This document shows positions 52,607-61,087 of a stretch of 64,000 bases of DNA, one piece after another. The position numbers and the translations under genes were made by a program. The DNA is taken from assembly GCF_001486165.1 (NCBI RefSeq), contig NZ_LN908975.1:310001-374000 (forward strand), given 5' to 3'. Numbering within the stretch: the stretch's first letter is position 1; each line of letters opens with the position of its first letter. This stretch comes from Bittarella massiliensis (ex Durand et al. 2017) (GTDB lineage Bacteria > Bacillota > Clostridia > Oscillospirales > Ruminococcaceae). The notes below the pieces were generated by a model, which saw only the letters and a program-made list of their open reading frames with translations, was not told where the DNA came from and did not search any database.

Positions 52607-53845
52607 ATGAAAATTCTATTTTCAGTTGGAGGATGTCTTAGACAGAATAGTTCTGCAAATTTATGCCATTCGGCGTATATTAGAGGCTGTATTGAAAATG
52701 GGCATACAGTTGATGTAATATCGCTATCTGATCGAGATTGTCAAATTGATAAATCAATTTCACTCCCTCATGCAAGAAATTGGTATTATTATAATGGGGC
52801 AGTTTATTCGCACTTAGCAAGCTTATCTTCAAAGCATCGAGTGAGCGATTCCCCAACGAATAAGTCGGTTGATATTGCCAAACCGAGTATGAAGTCAAGG
52901 CTGATTAAAGTATTAAAAGATAAAGTCGTGTCTTTATATGGTGTATATGGATTAGAAAAAGGATGGGTAAGAAATGCAAGGCGATTTTCTTCTAATGAAG
53001 TATATGATTTAGTTATCTCTCTTGCTACCCCACCTGCAAGTCATCTTTTGATAAGGCAACTTATTCACGCAGGTAGAATAAAAACAAAATATTGGTGCCA
53101 AATATGGGAAGATCCTTGGGCATCGGAGCTGTATGTGGATAAAAAGCTTTCTAAAAAAAGAGTGGCGGAGCGAAAAATAGTAGCTTGTGCAGATAAGGTG
53201 TTATATGTTAGTCCGCTAACTTTAGAGTATCAAAAAAAGCTATACCCGGAAAGTGCAGGTAAAATGGATTGGGTTCCTCTCCCGTATTATTATAAGGAAG
53301 AGGGAGAAAAGAGAGAGGGAATAGGGATAAAACGCAATCCGCTTTTGGGTTACTATGGGGACTATGACCCGAAAATAAGAAATTTGGAACCATTTTATAG
53401 AGCAGTAAGAGATTTGAATTTGCAAGCTAATATTTTTGGAAATCCAGCTGGCCTTTTTCAGTCAACTGAAAAAATACATGTGTCTCCAAGAGTAAGTTTG
53501 CAGACGTTAAGTTTGGCAGAAAAAGAGACAGATATATTGGTGTTTCTCTGTAACTTAAAGGGAGGGCAAATTCCAGGAAAGATATATCAATATTCTGCAA
53601 CTTCGAAACCAATATTGTTTATCCTTGATGGTACGGAAGCAGAAAAAGAAGCCTTAAAAAAATATTTTAGAGTTTTTGATAGATATGTCTTTTGCGAAAA
53701 TACAGAAGAGGCTATTCAGGAAGCAATCACCAAAATGATTGATCATAAGCAAGATGATACAAGGATAATCAATCGAGTTGTTGAGGATTTTAGCCCTGCA
53801 AATATAGCGAAAGAAATTATTGACTGCTGTTGTAGAAATGATTAG
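52607..53845 (+). CDS. Putative glycosyltransferase
   Basis: A 412-residue GT-B-like protein. The N-terminal half opens with MKILFSVGGCLRQNSSANLC and contains YDLVISLATPPASHLL; the C-terminal half includes GYYGDYDPKIRNLEPFY and GGQIPGKIYQYSATSKPIL, which look like a donor-sugar domain. It is less typical than the other glycosyltransferases here. Substrate unknown. Confidence 0.72.
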   Translation: MKILFSVGGCLRQNSSANLCHSAYIRGCIENGHTVDVISLSDRDCQIDKSISLPHARNWYYYNGAVYSHLASLSSKHRVSDSPTNKSVDIAKPSMKSRLIKVLKDKVVSLYGVYGLEKGWVRNARRFSSNEVYDLVISLATPPASHLLIRQLIHAGRIKTKYWCQIWEDPWASELYVDKKLSKKRVAERKIVACADKVLYVSPLTLEYQKKLYPESAGKMDWVPLPYYYKEEGEKREGIGIKRNPLLGYYGDYDPKIRNLEPFYRAVRDLNLQANIFGNPAGLFQSTEKIHVSPRVSLQTLSLAEKETDILVFLCNLKGGQIPGKIYQYSATSKPILFILDGTEAEKEALKKYFRVFDRYVFCENTEEAIQEAITKMIDHKQDDTRIINRVVEDFSPANIAKEIIDCCCRND

Positions 53846-53863
53846 AAAAGGAAAGGATACTCC

Positions 53864-55093
53864 GTGAAGATACTAATTGTAGGCAACTGGGCTACGAATA
53901 AGGGAGACAGAGCGATATCCAGCTTTTTAGTTCAACAATTAAAATCAATTCCTCAAATTGAAAAAGTATATGTTTCGGCGACTTTGCCTGAATATCTTAA
54001 AAAATATATGGAACCTTTGGATAATGTTGAATATATTCCATTTGGTTGTGATGCCTTCGTTGAAGGAAATGACTTTTTCAGTAAGTTAAGACGAAAGATA
54101 AAACAGTGGTATTACTTTCGCGTCATGTTTCCCCAACTGATTAAAAGAGTCAATTGTGGTGAGCGTAGACTCTCAAAAAGCTTTTGCTGTTCAAAGTTTT
54201 TTTCTGCTATACAAGATTGCGATTTTGTATTATTAACGGGGGGGCATCATATCACTTCGTTAAGAGAATACGATAGTCTCCATTCAATTACATATGAATT
54301 AGGGCTTATGTGGCTTTCTAAAAAACCGTACTCTCTTTGGGCACAGACTATTGGGCCGCTTGAGTTTCATGAAGAGCGCAATAAGCAGTATGTCCTTAAA
54401 CTTTTAGAAGGGGCAGATTCGGTTTTTATTCGGGATGAGAATTCTAGTGTAATTTTACAACAGCTTGGATATCAAGGGCAGAATTTAAAGAAAACTTATG
54501 ACTCGGTCTTTGGAGTTCATGAAATGTATCCACTTCACTCTAAAAGAAGAGATAGCGGTATTGTTGGGATCTCTATTTTTTATGCCAACCTGAAAGATGA
54601 CCGCCAACTTCAAGCGTATTTAGACACTATGGCAGAAGTATGCAATTATATTATTCAGAAAGGCTATAGTGTGCGATTTTTTCCGATGGAAACAGAGGAC
54701 CAAGAACTGCAGTTGATCAACCAGATTCGAAATAAAGCCGTACATTCAGACAGAATTGATGTTTTTAATACCAATATATCTACTAAGAAGCACATATTAG
54801 CTGTAAGTGATTGTGAGATGTTTGTCGGGCACAAAACACATTCAGTTATTATCTCATTGGCAACTGCTACACCGCTTATTGCAATTTGCTATCATCCCAA
54901 AACGGCGGATTTTATGGCTTTATACGAACTGGATAAATACGCAATTGCAGATTGTGATTTTACATCCACTTGGTTTTTTCAACAATTTGATGATCTTGAA
55001 AAACACAAAAATGAGATACATCAAAAGATGGAGCAATATAGTAAAAAGTATTCCGCTAAAGTGATTGCTGATTTGAAAGATATCTTTGCCTAG
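53864..55093 (+). CDS. Polysaccharide pyruvyl transferase family protein
   Basis: A 409-residue protein of the pyruvyl transferase superfamily, which adds ketal-pyruvate from phosphoenolpyruvate to sugars. Family features are GNWATNKGDRAISSFLVQQL, LLTGGHHITSL, LWAQTIGPL and the C-terminal VGHKTHSVIISLATATP with a basic-aromatic active-site His. GTG 53864 follows AAAGGAAAGG. Pyruvylation would make the polymer acidic. Confidence 0.85.
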   Translation: MKILIVGNWATNKGDRAISSFLVQQLKSIPQIEKVYVSATLPEYLKKYMEPLDNVEYIPFGCDAFVEGNDFFSKLRRKIKQWYYFRVMFPQLIKRVNCGERRLSKSFCCSKFFSAIQDCDFVLLTGGHHITSLREYDSLHSITYELGLMWLSKKPYSLWAQTIGPLEFHEERNKQYVLKLLEGADSVFIRDENSSVILQQLGYQGQNLKKTYDSVFGVHEMYPLHSKRRDSGIVGISIFYANLKDDRQLQAYLDTMAEVCNYIIQKGYSVRFFPMETEDQELQLINQIRNKAVHSDRIDVFNTNISTKKHILAVSDCEMFVGHKTHSVIISLATATPLIAICYHPKTADFMALYELDKYAIADCDFTSTWFFQQFDDLEKHKNEIHQKMEQYSKKYSAKVIADLKDIFA

Positions 55094-55125
55094 TTTACTG
55101 TGGTTTTTAAATATACTAAGAGAAG

Positions 55126-56553
55126 GTGGATATCATCAACCGATATAAAAAACTGGCAACTGACACGGCGCTGTTTACTGTTAGTACTTTTGCCTCGAAG
55201 TTGTTGTCCATTTTTATGCTACCATTTTACACGAACATACTGACTGCCAGTGATTATGGAACTGCAGATATGATAACAACGACTGTAAGTCTTATATTCC
55301 CAGTTCTTACTATGGGAATTTGTGATGGGGTTCTTCGTTTCTGTTTAGATAAGGATTCAGACAAAAAAGCTATTTTTACTATAGGGCTGCGCATTGTTTT
55401 GGCGGGGACCGCTTTACTGGTAATTGCTACCCCAATATTATTGGTAATAGGAATTCCTCCGTTACTTGTTAGCATGTTTCTTTTCACTTATATAACAGTA
55501 GTGTTTACCAATATGCTCAATCAATTTTCTCGTGGTATTGGAGAGACAAAGGTCTTCGCTATTTCTGGTTTTTTGGCAACAGCGACTACGATTGGTTTTA
55601 ATATATTATTTCTAGTCGGATTGAAATGGGGGTTAGCAGGGTACTTGCTTTCAACCATCCTTTCAAATACTGTATGTATTATCTACGTTTGTGTAGCTGT
55701 CGGGATCAAGAAATATATTTATTTAAATAAAAAGTTACCCAAAGAAACGCAGAAAGAGATGCTTAAATATTCAGTTCCACTAATTCCGAACAGTATCGCG
55801 TGGTGGATAAATTTGTCGTCATCTCGGTATTTGTTGACCTTTTTGGTAGGAGCTTCTGCCAATGGAATATATGCTGTAGCCAATAGACTACCAACCATCA
55901 TCACTTCACTGTCAGATGTTTTTATTCGTGCATGGCAATTATCTGCAGTTAGTGAGTTTAATGCGGAAGATAGGAATAGCTTTTACAGACGAGTATACCG
56001 TTACTATAATGCTGTCATTGTTTTAGGTTGTTCTGCGATTATTTTAGGAATTCAAGTTATTGCAAAGATTTTATTTTCAGCAGAGTTCTATGAGGGTTGG
56101 CGGATTGCCCCCTTTCTAATGGTATCTGCGACATTCTCGGCATTTAGTGGTTTTATTGGATCGCTTTATACTGCATGCAAAAATACTCGTACTATTTTTC
56201 ATACAACTGTTATGGGAGCAGCAATTAACTTGCTTTTAAGTGTTCTTTTAATTCCTTTTTTACAAGGAGTTGGGGCTGGATTAGCTTCTCTTATAAGTTT
56301 TATAGTTATTTGGGCAGTGCGAACATTTACCATTTCCAGTGGCTTTGAAAGTGTACAATTGGGACATCCTAAGTATTTATTAAGCTACGGCCTTCTTATT
56401 GTGCAGAGTTGTGTACTTACTTTTGAATGTCCTTATTATTATCTGCTAATGATTGTTATTTTTGCTGCGATAGTGCTTCTGTACTGGGAAGAAATAGTAT
56501 CGGCAGTAAAGGGAGGATATCGATTCCTTAAATGCAAGGGGGGAAAAGTTTAG
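55126..56553 (+). CDS. Polysaccharide flippase (Wzx/MATE-like)
   Basis: A 475-residue membrane protein with about 12-14 helices of the polysaccharide biosynthesis flippase family. It contains TFASKLLSIFMLPFYTNILT and the conserved LIPNSIAWWINLSSSRYLL region. It should flip lipid-linked repeat units outward for polymerisation by the EpsG-like protein. GTG 55126 is the most plausible start. Confidence 0.9.
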   Translation: MDIINRYKKLATDTALFTVSTFASKLLSIFMLPFYTNILTASDYGTADMITTTVSLIFPVLTMGICDGVLRFCLDKDSDKKAIFTIGLRIVLAGTALLVIATPILLVIGIPPLLVSMFLFTYITVVFTNMLNQFSRGIGETKVFAISGFLATATTIGFNILFLVGLKWGLAGYLLSTILSNTVCIIYVCVAVGIKKYIYLNKKLPKETQKEMLKYSVPLIPNSIAWWINLSSSRYLLTFLVGASANGIYAVANRLPTIITSLSDVFIRAWQLSAVSEFNAEDRNSFYRRVYRYYNAVIVLGCSAIILGIQVIAKILFSAEFYEGWRIAPFLMVSATFSAFSGFIGSLYTACKNTRTIFHTTVMGAAINLLLSVLLIPFLQGVGAGLASLISFIVIWAVRTFTISSGFESVQLGHPKYLLSYGLLIVQSCVLTFECPYYYLLMIVIFAAIVLLYWEEIVSAVKGGYRFLKCKGGKV

Positions 56554-56555
56554 CG

Positions 56556-57764
56556 ATGAAATGTATGTATTTGGAAACAGACGAGCGGAGAAAGTGTTGT
56601 GGGTGTACAGCCTGTGAAAAAGTTTGTCCAACACATGCGATTAAGATGTCTCCAGACAATGAAGGTTTTTTGTACCCTCATGTGGACAATCAGATATGTG
56701 TGGAATGTGGGCTATGCAATCAAGTATGTCCATTTGGGCAGCATAAAGACAACAAAGAGAAAATTCCACTTGGAGTATACGGTTTTAAACACAAATCGAA
56801 TGAAGTGCGTATATTAAGCTCTTCTGGAGGCGCTTTTACGGCTATTGCCAATATGGTATTGGAGAAAAAGGGAGTCGTCTACGGCTGTGCTTTTAATGAT
56901 AAGTATGAAGCAGTACACATCCGAATTACAACTTGCCAGGCCCTCGAAAGGATCCGTAAGTCAAAATATGTACAAAGTCGACTCGATGATATATTCTTAC
57001 AAGTTCAAGCTGATTTAGAAGAAGAAAAATATGTTTTATTTACAGGAACGGCTTGTCAAGTAGCTGGACTTTCTAAATATATTGAACAAAAGAAAATTTC
57101 CAATAAAACTCTTTTATGTTGCGATATAATATGTCATGGTGTACCTAGCCCTTTAATTTGGAAAGAGTACATTGAATATCAAAGAGCACAGCTGGGTGGA
57201 ATGATACAATCTGTTTGTTTTCGAGAAAAAAATAGCCACGGTGGATGGACTCCTCTTGTAATGCAAATTAGGACAACAGAAAAAGTCTATAAAAAGCAGT
57301 CAGATAGTGATCCGTTTTACCGCCTCTTCTTTGATCATTATATTTTGCGTCCATGCTGTCATGAATGCCCTTTTACTAATTTTAGCAGGCCTTCAGATAT
57401 CACAATCGCAGATTTCTGGGGGATAGAAAAGGCAAATAGCGGTTTTGCTGATTCTTTAGGGGTGTCGCTCTTGCTGGTCAATAGTGAAAAAGGAGCCAGT
57501 GTATTTAACTATATAAAGGAAGACAATGATATCTATCAGAGTAATATACAAGAGTGCTTACAACCGAATCTTCAACAGCCTACTGCTATTAATCCGCAAA
57601 GAGAACAATTTTGGAATGTGTACTATGAGCAAGGCTTTTTAGCAGCAATGAAGATGTATGGACAGGATTCATGGAAGATAAAGGCAAAAAAGAACTTTGC
57701 AGTGTTTTTGCGAAAAATACATGTCCTTGACATCGTAAAACGAATTATGAGGAAGACAAGATAA
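56556..57764 (+). CDS. FrhB-like ferredoxin/F420-hydrogenase beta subunit domain protein
   Basis: A 402-residue iron-sulfur protein. Two [4Fe-4S] ferredoxin motifs at the N-terminus (CCGCTACEKVCP and CVECGLCNQVCP) precede a coenzyme F420 hydrogenase/dehydrogenase beta subunit-type domain (SSGGAFTAIANMVLE, FTGTACQVAGL, DIICHGVPSP). Proteins like this recur in polysaccharide clusters beside pyruvyl transferases, presumably as flavin-dependent sugar oxidoreductases, but the reaction is not established. I chose ATG 56556. Confidence 0.85.
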   Translation: MKCMYLETDERRKCCGCTACEKVCPTHAIKMSPDNEGFLYPHVDNQICVECGLCNQVCPFGQHKDNKEKIPLGVYGFKHKSNEVRILSSSGGAFTAIANMVLEKKGVVYGCAFNDKYEAVHIRITTCQALERIRKSKYVQSRLDDIFLQVQADLEEEKYVLFTGTACQVAGLSKYIEQKKISNKTLLCCDIICHGVPSPLIWKEYIEYQRAQLGGMIQSVCFREKNSHGGWTPLVMQIRTTEKVYKKQSDSDPFYRLFFDHYILRPCCHECPFTNFSRPSDITIADFWGIEKANSGFADSLGVSLLLVNSEKGASVFNYIKEDNDIYQSNIQECLQPNLQQPTAINPQREQFWNVYYEQGFLAAMKMYGQDSWKIKAKKNFAVFLRKIHVLDIVKRIMRKTR

Positions 57765-58870
57765 TGGATAAAACGATAATGCTGGTTTTTGGCACTCGTC
57801 CAGAAGCCATTAAGATGTGTCCACTTGTGAATGAACTAAAGACCAGAAAATTTGCAAGAACAGTTGTTTGTGTAACCGGTCAACATCGACAAATGCTTGA
57901 TCAAGTTCTTAGCACTTTTCATGTAGAACCAGATTATGATCTGTCCATTATGAAAGAAAAACAGACGTTATTCGATATTACAGTTAATATTTTAACACGT
58001 TTGAGGGCAGTTTTGGAGGAAGTGCGCCCAAATGTAGTTTTGGTACATGGGGATACCTCTACTACATTTGTAACGGCTCTAGCATGCTATTATTTGCATA
58101 TTCCTGTAGGACATGTAGAGGCTGGTTTGCGTACTTATCAGATTTACTCTCCCTTTCCAGAAGAATTTAACCGTCAGGCAGTTGGCCTTTTGGCACAGTT
58201 TCATTTTGCTCCGACAATAAAGGCTAAAAATAATCTTATTCGAGAAGGAAAAGAATCAAAGACGATTTACGTCACAGGGAATACAGCAATTGATGCCTTA
58301 AAAACAACTGTAATTTCGGGATATAAACATCCGCAGTTAGATTGGGCTAATGATTCGCGTCTTATTATGATTACCGCTCACCGCCGTGAAAATATAGGGG
58401 AGCCTATGGTTCATATGTTCCGTGCAATTCGCCGTATTGTTGAAGAGATTTCCGATGTTAAAGCAATTTACCCTATCCATATGAATCCAGTGGTTCGGGA
58501 GGCTGCACAACGAGAGCTAGGAAACTGTGATCGAATTCGAATTATTGAGCCTTTAGATGTTTTGGATTTTCATAATTTCCTGGCAAATAGTTTTTTAATC
58601 TTGACGGATAGTGGCGGTATACAGGAAGAAGCGCCTTCCCTTGGAAAGCCAGTTTTGGTAATGCGAGATACAACGGAACGGCCAGAAGGAATTGAAGCGG
58701 GAACGTTGAAGCTTGTGGGTACAGAGGAAGATAAAATTTATCAAGAATGTAAGTTGCTTTTAACTGATTCTATAGAGTATCAAAGAATGAGCCATGCTAC
58801 TAATCCATATGGTGATGGGTTAGCGTCTAAAAGGATTGCAGATATTCTTGAAGTAGGTCTAGACAATTAG
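57764..58870 (+). CDS. wecB: UDP-N-acetylglucosamine 2-epimerase (non-hydrolysing)
   Basis: A 368-residue enzyme converting UDP-GlcNAc to UDP-ManNAc, a precursor for surface polysaccharides. Family motifs include FGTRPEAIKMCPLV, VTGQHRQMLDQ, VHGDTSTTF, GHVEAGLRT, ITAHRRENIGEP and DSGGIQEEAPSLGKPVLVMRDTTERPE. It is the last gene of the AT-rich cluster, its start overlapping the previous stop, and it is followed by a terminator. Confidence 0.95.
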   Translation: MDKTIMLVFGTRPEAIKMCPLVNELKTRKFARTVVCVTGQHRQMLDQVLSTFHVEPDYDLSIMKEKQTLFDITVNILTRLRAVLEEVRPNVVLVHGDTSTTFVTALACYYLHIPVGHVEAGLRTYQIYSPFPEEFNRQAVGLLAQFHFAPTIKAKNNLIREGKESKTIYVTGNTAIDALKTTVISGYKHPQLDWANDSRLIMITAHRRENIGEPMVHMFRAIRRIVEEISDVKAIYPIHMNPVVREAAQRELGNCDRIRIIEPLDVLDFHNFLANSFLILTDSGGIQEEAPSLGKPVLVMRDTTERPEGIEAGTLKLVGTEEDKIYQECKLLLTDSIEYQRMSHATNPYGDGLASKRIADILEVGLDN

Positions 58871-58930
58871 TTTGTATTTGTAGTGTCTCTTTAGCCAAAG
58901 TTGTTTGTTTTGCATTTTTGAAAGACAAAA

Positions 58931-58957
58931 AGACGAGGTATAAACACCTCGTCTTTC
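58931..58957. terminator. Bidirectional terminator between wecB and tRNA-Ser
   Basis: A perfect 9-bp stem AGACGAGGT (58931-58939) with ACCTCGTCT (58946-58954) has T-rich sequence on both sides. It ends the polysaccharide cluster and the convergent tRNA. Confidence 0.85.
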
Positions 58958-58961
58958 TTCT

Positions 58962-59050
58962 TGGCGGAGCGGGTGGGATTCGAACCCACGGAGCCTTGCG
59001 GCTCAACTGATTTCGAGTCAGTCCCGTTATGACCACTTCGATACCGCTCC
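58962..59050 (-). tRNA. tRNA-Ser (anticodon CGA)
   Basis: An 89-nt class II tRNA on the minus strand: acceptor GGAGCGG with CCGCTCC, anticodon loop CTCGAAA (anticodon CGA, reads UCG), a long variable arm (GAGCC-GCAA-GGCTC), T-arm with GTTCGAATC, and encoded CCA. Its 3' end faces the AT-rich polysaccharide island. Confidence 0.95.
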
Positions 59051-59057
59051 CTATTCA

Positions 59058-59088
59058 ATTGGGCTGTGACTACCTGTTACAGCCCAAT
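59058..59088. terminator. Hairpin between the dehydrogenase and tRNA-Ser
   Basis: A perfect 10-bp stem (59058-59067 with 59079-59088). No T-run follows on the minus strand, so it is a weak terminator or a processing signal before the tRNA. Confidence 0.4.
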
Positions 59089-59181
59089 TATTATAACAAA
59101 TCACTCTACAAAAGGCAAGAGCCTGCACAAAATTGCCTTTATGGTCTACTTTTTTCATCTCTTCCCACGGGGAAAACAGCG

Positions 59182-60147
59182 CTAGTATTTTCGCTCGATA
59201 TCGATTGCGCGAGGGACAACCCCAGTCTCGATAAAGGAGGAGATGTTGTGGTTGGCAATCTCTACAATACGCTCCCTGCTGACGGCGTTGCAGGAGCCTC
59301 CGGTGACATGGGGGGTGATCAGCACATTGGGATATTTCCAAAGGCGGTGTTCTCTGGGAAGGGGTTCCGGGTCGGTGACATCCAGCCCGGCAGCGCCGAC
59401 TTTTTCGGCGTCCAGCGCCTGGCAGAGGGCCTCGGTGTCGACAGCGGTCCCCCGCCCGATGTTGATGACCAAGACGCCATCCTTGCAGCAGGAGAGGGTG
59501 TGGGCATTGAGAATCTGGCGGGTTTCGGGGGTGTCGGGAAGGGAGAGGACCAGAGCATCGGCCTGGGGCAGGATCTCTTCCAACTGGTCCATCGTCGCCA
59601 CCCGGTCAAAACCGGGCAGATTGGCGGCGGGAGTGCGCTTGACACCAATGGTATGGGCACCCAGCAACTGGGCTTTTTTGGCGTAGCTAGCTCCCAAATC
59701 GCCGGTGCCCAGGCAGACCACTGTGCTTCCGGCCAGCTGGCTCACCTGGCCGAGCATCTCCCATCTGCCCTCCGCCATGGCGTCTCGATACTGGCCGAGC
59801 TGCTTGAGCAGGTAGAGGTGCATGCCAATGGTGAACTCGGCGATGATCTCGCCGTAGGCGCCGCTGGCATTGGCCAGAATGACCTGACGGGGGTAGTCGG
59901 GGTCGTTGACGTAGACGTCTACGCCGGCCGAACAGAGCTGCAGCAGCTTGAGGTCGGGGAGCTCTTTTATGAGCGAAACTGGAGGATTGCCGATGATGCA
60001 GTCAAACCCGGCGAGTTCGGCCGGGGTGGGCAGGTGATCAAAGAAGTGGACCTCCTGGCGGGGATGGGCTGTCTTCAGCCGCTCCATTTGAGCGGAGCTG
60101 AAGGGACCAAAAGAAGGGATAACAGCAGTTTGAAACACGGTGAGCAC
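59182..60147 (-). CDS. D-isomer 2-hydroxyacid dehydrogenase family protein
   Basis: A 321-residue NAD(P)-dependent oxidoreductase. The nucleotide-binding motif GTGDLGASYAKKAQLLGA lies near residues 147-164. The substrate-site arginine is in NIGRGTAVD, an acidic residue in GLDVTDPEPLP, and the catalytic histidine in ITPHVTGGS, as in phosphoglycerate/hydroxyacid dehydrogenases. The exact substrate is unknown. Start GTG 60147 after AAAGGA. It is monocistronic. Confidence 0.88.
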   Translation of the reverse strand: MLTVFQTAVIPSFGPFSSAQMERLKTAHPRQEVHFFDHLPTPAELAGFDCIIGNPPVSLIKELPDLKLLQLCSAGVDVYVNDPDYPRQVILANASGAYGEIIAEFTIGMHLYLLKQLGQYRDAMAEGRWEMLGQVSQLAGSTVVCLGTGDLGASYAKKAQLLGAHTIGVKRTPAANLPGFDRVATMDQLEEILPQADALVLSLPDTPETRQILNAHTLSCCKDGVLVINIGRGTAVDTEALCQALDAEKVGAAGLDVTDPEPLPREHRLWKYPNVLITPHVTGGSCNAVSRERIVEIANHNISSFIETGVVPRAIDIERKY

Positions 60148-60206
60148 TTCCTTTCAAATGGTGCAGGTGTAAGGCAATTGTAACACAGCAGAGGAGAGCG
60201 GCGCAA

Positions 60207-60236
60207 GAAAAGAGGGCCCCTTTGCGGCCCCCTTTT
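60207..60236 (-). terminator. Terminator of the yjjI-yjjW operon
   Basis: On the minus strand AGGGGGCC, GCAAA and GGGCCCT form an imperfect hairpin followed by CTTTTC, shortly after the stop at 60242. Confidence 0.45.
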
Positions 60237-60241
60237 TATAA

Positions 60242-61087
60242 TCAAACACTGATGACATCCGCAAACCCATATCCTCTTGCAATCTCCGCCAACTGCTCCA
60301 TATACTCTTCCGACGGGGTTTCCAGCCGGTTATATGGCTCCCGCACCCCGAAGGGGCGAAAGCGGATCAGCTTGTAGCGGATGGGCCCTGCGGAGAGATA
60401 GGGGGCCAGCAATTCACAGTAGCCCCGTACCGTCTCCTCATTGGGGAGATAATCGGGGATGACCACCGTGCGGATCTCGGTGAGTTTCCCCTTTTTTGCC
60501 AGAAAAACGGCGTTTTCCCGCACCCGCTCGCTGGGTTGGCCGGTGAGCTTTTGGTGAATGGCGCTGTCAAAGCACTTGATGTCCAGCATCACCCCGTCAC
60601 AGGTGTCCAGCAGTTCGGCATCGGCGGAGAAGTCCCGGCTCCCGTTGGAGTCCAGAAGGGCGGTCAGCCCCAAGGGATGGACCCGCTCGAAGAGGGAGAC
60701 GACGAAGTCGCGATAGAGGGTGCACTCCCCGCCGGAGACGGTGATCCCCCGAATAAAGGGCATCCCCTTCTCGACTTCGGCCAGCACCTCCTCCACCGCG
60801 AGCAGCCGCACCTTGGGGGAGGAGAGGTGGGGGCAGACTTTGATGCAGGTGTCACAGCCGACGCACCGGGCGGGGTCCCAGCAGACGGTCCCCGCTTCAT
60901 CCCTTCGCAGGGCGCCCACCGGGCAGTCCGCCACGCAGGTCCCGCAGTTTTGGCAGAGGTGGATGGTCTCCGGGTTGTGGCAGTAGTGACAGCTGAAATT
61001 GCACCCCTGAAAGAAGATGGCCGTCCGGTTGCCGGGGCCGTCCACGCTGCTCTGGGGGATGATTTTGTTGACGGGCGCTCTCAGCAT
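60242..61087 (-). CDS. yjjW: YjjW-family glycyl-radical enzyme activase
   Basis: A 281-residue radical SAM enzyme that would install the glycyl radical on its partner YjjI. It has the radical SAM cluster motif CNFSCHYC (residues 29-36), two ferredoxin-like cluster motifs (CQNCGTCVADCP and CVGCDTCIKVCP) and the GGECTLY motif for SAM contact. It overlaps yjjI by 7 bp, so the two are translationally coupled. Confidence 0.93.
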   Translation of the reverse strand: MLRAPVNKIIPQSSVDGPGNRTAIFFQGCNFSCHYCHNPETIHLCQNCGTCVADCPVGALRRDEAGTVCWDPARCVGCDTCIKVCPHLSSPKVRLLAVEEVLAEVEKGMPFIRGITVSGGECTLYRDFVVSLFERVHPLGLTALLDSNGSRDFSADAELLDTCDGVMLDIKCFDSAIHQKLTGQPSERVRENAVFLAKKGKLTEIRTVVIPDYLPNEETVRGYCELLAPYLSAGPIRYKLIRFRPFGVREPYNRLETPSEEYMEQLAEIARGYGFADVISV

